Of a stretch of 64,000 bases of DNA, positions 60,163 to 64,000 are shown one piece after another (positions within the stretch are counted from its first letter, which is position 1; every line of letters begins with the position of its first letter). The stretch is taken from assembly GCA_900078775.1 (NCBI GenBank), contig LT549889.1, positions 744,001 through 808,000 of the forward strand, in the 5' to 3' direction. The notes under the pieces were generated by a model. The model did not search any database. It was not told the origin of the DNA and saw only the letters and a list, made by a program, of their open reading frames with translations. A program made the position numbers and the translations under genes. Source of the stretch: Mycolicibacterium aurum. GTDB lineage: Bacteria; Actinomycetota; Actinomycetes; Mycobacteriales; Mycobacteriaceae.

Positions 60163-61923
60163 ATGTTCGATCTGTTGATCACCGGTGGCACCGTCGTCGA
60201 CGGCACCGGGGCCGACCGCTTCACCGCGGATGTCGCGATCTCGGACGGCAAGATCGTCGAGGTCCGCCGACGCGGCCCGGGCGACCCGCCACTGAGCGCG
60301 CCGGCCGCCGAGACCCTCGACGCCACAGGCAAGATCGTCGCGCCCGGCTTCGTCGACATCCATACCCACTACGACGGGCAGGTCAGCTGGGACGACCTGC
60401 TGGAACCGTCGAGCAACCACGGCGTCACCACCATCGTCGCCGGCAACTGCGGGGTCGGCTTCGCCCCGGTGCGCCCCGGCCAGGAACAGTGGCTCATCGA
60501 GCTGATGGAGGGCGTGGAGGACATCCCGGGCACCGCGCTCACCGAGGGCATCACCTGGGGCTGGGAGACCTATGCCGACTACCTCGACGTGATCGGGCGC
60601 CGGGAACTCGCCGTCGACATGGGCAGCCAGATCGCGCACGGCACCGTGCGCGCCTACGCGATGGGGGAGCGCGGCGCCCGCAACGAACCCGCCACCGCCG
60701 AGGACATCGCCGCGATGAGCCGAATCGTGCAGGAGGCCATCGAGGCTGGGGCACTGGGCTTTTCGTCCTCCCGCACGCTGGCGCACCGGGCCATGGACGG
60801 CGAACCGGTGCCCGGCACCTTCGCCGCCGAGGACGAACTGTTCGCGCTCGGGCGGGCCACCGCGGCCGGTGGTGGCGCGGTCTTCGAACTCGCCCCGCAG
60901 GGCGCGGCCGGGGAGGACATCGTCGCGCCGCGAAAGGAATTGGAGTGGATGCGCCGCCTCGGCGAGGAGATCGACTGCGCGCTGAGCTTCGCCCTCATCC
61001 AGGTCGACGCCGACCCGAACCTGTGGCGCGATCAGCTTGAGCTGTCGGCGGCCGCACATCAGGCGGGCAGCCGGCTCTACCCGCAGGTGGCCGCCCGGCC
61101 GTTCGGCATGCTGCTCGGCTTCCCGGGTCATCACGCCTTCACCCACCGGCCCACCTACCGCCGGCTCAAGGCCGAGTGCAGCCGGGAGGAACTCGCCGCC
61201 CGGCTCGCCGAACCGGCTGTGCGTCAGGCGATCCTGTCCGAGCAGGATCTGCCCCTCGACCCGAACGTGCTGTTCGACGGGATGTTCGCGCTGGCGCAGT
61301 ACTCCACCGAGCGGCTGTACTCGCTGGGGGAGCCGCCGGACTACGAACCCACCCCGGACCGCACGGTGGCCGCCATCGCGAAGGCCCGCAACCAGGATCC
61401 GCTGGCCACCATGTACGACCTGATGCTCGAATCCGACGCCGCCACCATGCTGATGCTGCCGATGTTCAACTACGCCGACGGCAATCACGACGCCATCCGG
61501 GAGATGATGACCCACCCCGCCGGTGTGCTGGGCCTGTCCGACGGCGGCGCGCACTGCAGCATGATCTGCGACGCCTCCTATCCGACGTTCCTGCTCACGC
61601 ACTGGGCGCGCGACCGGCACCGCGGCGAGAAACTCCCGCTGGAATACGTGGTGCGCAAGCAATCCCACGACACCGCACAGCTGTTCGGGCTCACCGACCG
61701 TGGCGTCATCGCGGTCGGCAAGAAGGCCGACCTCAACGTCATCGACCTGGACGCGCTCACCCTGCACGCCCCGCGGATGGCCTACGACCTGCCCGCCGGC
61801 GGGCACCGGCTCGTGCAGGGCGCGTCCGGCTACACTGCGACCATCGTCAACGGGGTGATCACGCGACGCGACGGTATCGACACCGGTGCCCGCCCGGGCC
61901 GGCTGGTGCGGGGGCAACGGTGA
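60163..61923 (+). CDS. N-acyl-D-amino-acid deacylase family amidohydrolase
   Basis: A 586-aa metal-dependent amidohydrolase from ATG 60163 ([20 protein letters not shown]). Motifs: DIHTHYDGQ (HxH site), NCGVGFAP, the long TIM-barrel core, and [13 protein letters not shown] with the catalytic Asp. It hydrolyses N-acyl D-amino acids or related amides by family role. Its stop (TGA) overlaps the start of the chorismate mutase gene, so the two are translationally coupled. Confidence 0.88.
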   Translation: MFDLLITGGTVVDGTGADRFTADVAISDGKIVEVRRRGPGDPPLSAPAAETLDATGKIVAPGFVDIHTHYDGQVSWDDLLEPSSNHGVTTIVAGNCGVGFAPVRPGQEQWLIELMEGVEDIPGTALTEGITWGWETYADYLDVIGRRELAVDMGSQIAHGTVRAYAMGERGARNEPATAEDIAAMSRIVQEAIEAGALGFSSSRTLAHRAMDGEPVPGTFAAEDELFALGRATAAGGGAVFELAPQGAAGEDIVAPRKELEWMRRLGEEIDCALSFALIQVDADPNLWRDQLELSAAAHQAGSRLYPQVAARPFGMLLGFPGHHAFTHRPTYRRLKAECSREELAARLAEPAVRQAILSEQDLPLDPNVLFDGMFALAQYSTERLYSLGEPPDYEPTPDRTVAAIAKARNQDPLATMYDLMLESDAATMLMLPMFNYADGNHDAIREMMTHPAGVLGLSDGGAHCSMICDASYPTFLLTHWARDRHRGEKLPLEYVVRKQSHDTAQLFGLTDRGVIAVGKKADLNVIDLDALTLHAPRMAYDLPAGGHRLVQGASGYTATIVNGVITRRDGIDTGARPGRLVRGQR

Positions 61924-62468
61924 GGACCCTCGCGATCGCTTTGACGGTATTGGCCGTCGGGGCGGCACCGGTCGCCCATGCGGATCCGGTCAACCCGCTG
62001 CAACCCCTGGTCGACGCCGCCGCGCAACGCCTGCTGACCGCCGATCCGGTGGCCGCCAACAAATATCTCAACGGCGGCCAGATCCAGGACCCGGCCCGCG
62101 AGCAGCAGGTGCTCGACACCGTCGCCGCAGCGGCCGCGACCATGGGCGCGGACCCGGCCTACACCCGCGAGGTGTTCCGCGACCAGATCGACGCGTCGGT
62201 TGCCGTGCAGTACAGCCTGTTTGCGCACTGGAAGCTGGACCCGGCCGCCGTCCCGGCCACCGCCCCGGATCTGACCGCGACCCGCGCCACCATCGACGGA
62301 CTCAACCAGACGATCGTGTCCGAGATCGCCGCGCAGTGGCCGGCACTGACCGCCCCGTCGTGTGGCGCCGTCGTCAGCGCCGCCGTCGAGCAGGTCGCGA
62401 CCCAGCGGGCGTTGGACCCGCTGCACCGGCGGGCGCTGGAGTTCGCCACCGGCGACTACTGCCGTTAG
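61920..62468 (+). CDS. Secreted chorismate mutase (AroQ gamma)
   Basis: A 182-aa exported enzyme from GTG 61920, overlapping the previous stop. The signal peptide ([20 protein letters not shown]) is followed by ADPV, a typical cleavage site. The all-helical AroQ-gamma fold keeps its key residues: [20 protein letters not shown] (Arg and Lys) and [19 protein letters not shown]. Similar to the exported mutase Rv1885c of M. tuberculosis. It converts chorismate to prephenate outside the cytosol, where its role is unclear. Convergent with the PTS gene, overlapping by four bases. Confidence 0.9.
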   Translation: MRTLAIALTVLAVGAAPVAHADPVNPLQPLVDAAAQRLLTADPVAANKYLNGGQIQDPAREQQVLDTVAAAAATMGADPAYTREVFRDQIDASVAVQYSLFAHWKLDPAAVPATAPDLTATRATIDGLNQTIVSEIAAQWPALTAPSCGAVVSAAVEQVATQRALDPLHRRALEFATGDYCR

Positions 62469-63985
62469 AGCGCGCCGAGGATGTCGTTCTTCAACGCCTC
62501 GGCCTCGGTGCCGAACACCGCCTGCACGCTGTTGCCGACCTCGATCACCCCGGCCGCGCCGAGCGTCTTGAGCCGGGCCTGATCGACCTTGGCCGGATCG
62601 GCCACCTCCATCCGCAGCCGGGTGATGCAGGCGTCCACGTTGACCAGGTTCTTCCGCCCGCCGAAGGCCGCGATCACCTGCTCGACGCGGCTGTCCTCGG
62701 TGGTCACCGCAGTGGTTCCGGCACCCTCACCCAGGTTTGCCGCCTCCTCGGCGTCAAACTCGGCCTCGGGTTCACGCCCCGGGGTGCGCATGTTCCACCG
62801 GGTGATGGCGAACCGGAACAGCAGGTAGTAGACGATGAAGAAGCCGACTCCCATGGCGATCAGCAGCGGGATGTTCTTGGCCGCCGGCGCGGTGCCGTAC
62901 AGCAGCAGATCGATCAGGCCCGCCGAGAACGAGAAGCCCAGATGGATGTCGAGCAGATACGCGATCGCCAGCGACAACCCGGTCAGCACCGCGTGGATGA
63001 TGTAGAGCGGGAACGCCACGAACATGAACGCGAATTCCAGCGGCTCGGTGACCCCGGTGAGGAACGCCGTCAGCCCCGCCGCGGCCAGGATGCCCATCGC
63101 GACCTTGCGCTGTTTCTTGTTCGCCACGTGGATCATCGCCAGCGCGGCGGCGGGCAGTCCGAACATCAGGATCGGGTAGAAGCCCGCCGTCAGATGCCCG
63201 CCGGTCGGGTCCCCGGCCGCAAACCGGGTCAGCTCACCGGTGACGATATTGCCGTCCGGGGTCTGATAGTCGCCGTACAGGAACCACACATAGGAGTTCG
63301 GGATGTGGTGCAGGCCGAACGGGATCAGCATCCGGTTGGCGAACCCGTACACGAACGCCCCGAATGCCCCAGCACCACCGATGAACTGGCCCAGGCTGGT
63401 CAACCCGGCGTCGAAGATCGGATAGAAGTAGCTCATCGCGAACGCCAGGAACAGCGAGGCCAGCGACACCACGATCGGCACGAACCGCCGGCCGCCGAAA
63501 AAGCCGAGATAGGACGGCAATTCGATGGTGTGGTACCGGTCGAACAACCACGCGGTGAGCAAACCCACCACGATGCCGGCGAATACGCTGTAGTTGATCA
63601 GCGCCTGATCGCCGTTCTTGTCGACCTCGCCGGCCAACACGATCGGCGACATCGTCTTGAACACGGCCTCGACGACCAGATAGCCGACCACGGCGGCCAG
63701 TGCGGTCGACCCGTCGGCCCTACGCGCAAAACCGATCGCCACACCGACGGCGAACAGCAGCGGCAGATTCGCGAACACCGCATCACCGGCCGCGCTCATC
63801 GCCTTGAAGAACGCGCCGATCACCGGCGCCTCGATGCGGCCCAGCAGATCGGGCTGGCCCAACCGCAGCAGGATGCCGGCGGCCGGCAGCACCGCGATCG
63901 GCAGCATCAAACTCTTGCCGAGGCGCTGTAACTGGGCGAATCCCGGAATGCGGGTACTGCTATGACGTTTCGTGGTCCCCTCCAT
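62465..63985 (-). CDS. PTS EIICB permease (glucose/N-acetylglucosamine type)
   Basis: A 506-aa PTS permease from ATG 63985. The EIIC domain has about ten membrane segments ([20 protein letters not shown], then [20 protein letters not shown] and [20 protein letters not shown]). The EIIB domain at the C-terminus has its phosphorylation Cys in DACITRLRM. No EIIA domain is attached. It transports and phosphorylates glucose or N-acetylglucosamine; the two cannot be separated by eye. Functional PTS occurs in rapid-growing mycobacteria and relatives. Confidence 0.92.
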   Translation of the reverse strand: MEGTTKRHSSTRIPGFAQLQRLGKSLMLPIAVLPAAGILLRLGQPDLLGRIEAPVIGAFFKAMSAAGDAVFANLPLLFAVGVAIGFARRADGSTALAAVVGYLVVEAVFKTMSPIVLAGEVDKNGDQALINYSVFAGIVVGLLTAWLFDRYHTIELPSYLGFFGGRRFVPIVVSLASLFLAFAMSYFYPIFDAGLTSLGQFIGGAGAFGAFVYGFANRMLIPFGLHHIPNSYVWFLYGDYQTPDGNIVTGELTRFAAGDPTGGHLTAGFYPILMFGLPAAALAMIHVANKKQRKVAMGILAAAGLTAFLTGVTEPLEFAFMFVAFPLYIIHAVLTGLSLAIAYLLDIHLGFSFSAGLIDLLLYGTAPAAKNIPLLIAMGVGFFIVYYLLFRFAITRWNMRTPGREPEAEFDAEEAANLGEGAGTTAVTTEDSRVEQVIAAFGGRKNLVNVDACITRLRMEVADPAKVDQARLKTLGAAGVIEVGNSVQAVFGTEAEALKNDILGAL

Positions 63986-64000
63986 TCGGGGCAGCCTAAA

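Noticed and set aside
60124..61968. 614-codon minus-strand frame opposite the deacylase gene
   Set aside because: Antisense shadow of an amidohydrolase with complete active-site motifs.
1..64000. Integrase, tRNA att site or plasmid origin for the island
   Set aside because: No recombinase of the tyrosine or large serine type and no tRNA-like direct repeat was found; the only mobile genes are the IS3 and IS21 elements.

Overview
The window reads as chromosome of a high-GC actinomycete, most likely a rapidly growing Mycobacteriaceae (Mycolicibacterium-like). Pointers are a secreted AroQ-type chorismate mutase, an L,D-transpeptidase lipoprotein, EspC/WXG-type secreted proteins, a VapBC pair with a ribbon-helix-helix antitoxin, an LmeA-like membrane protein and a GlcNAc/glucose PTS permease. 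These assignments come from reading the sequence; no database search was possible.

Layout: (1) 1-2.3 kb: host-like genes (metallophosphoesterase and an uncharacterised protein with a longer paralogue at 37.9-39.6 kb). (2) 2.3-28.8 kb: a dense defence island. It contains a macro-SIR2 fusion divergent from a NERD-nuclease/helicase; a gene remnant; a two-gene operon of a 1128-aa unknown plus a DUF1998 zinc helicase (Druantia type III-like); an AT-richer three-gene operon (GIY-YIG-like protein, DGQHR/DndB-like protein, SF2 helicase); a compact sspABCD DNA-phosphorothioation operon; a phosphorothioation-associated methyltransferase; and a Swt1-type HEPN protein with a DUF3320-like tail. No SspE is visible. 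(3) 28.9-33.1 kb: an IS3-family element, inactivated by a one-base deletion and then split by a complete IS21-family element with a 6-bp target duplication. (4) 33.1-36.9 kb: a decayed copy of an HTH gene, a UDG-fold protein, and the intact VWA/HTH gene pair with two tandem palindromes upstream. (5) 37-64 kb: mostly host-type sequence: ADP-ribosylglycohydrolase/phosphatase fusion divergent from an NrtR-like Nudix regulator, a putative type VII toxin/immunity cluster, HNH nuclease, RNase H, VapBC, MscS, macrodomain protein, L,D-transpeptidase, RF3 (prfC), YceI, sulfatase, LmeA-like, N-acyl-D-amino-acid deacylase, chorismate mutase and PTS EIICB.

How the genes may work together: SspA supplies sulfur, SspD and SspC activate and insert it, and the DUF4007 protein SspB nicks DNA. 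The flanking DGQHR protein is a candidate regulator, since a perfect inverted repeat lies 33 bp before sspA. The methyltransferase is a known companion type. The missing restriction arm could be supplied by the HEPN-DUF3320 protein, the DUF1998 helicase pair or the GIY-YIG/helicase trio. NAD/ADP-ribose chemistry recurs outside this core (macro-SIR2, ADP-ribosylglycohydrolase, NrtR, macrodomain). No tRNA, rRNA, integrase or CRISPR array was recognised.
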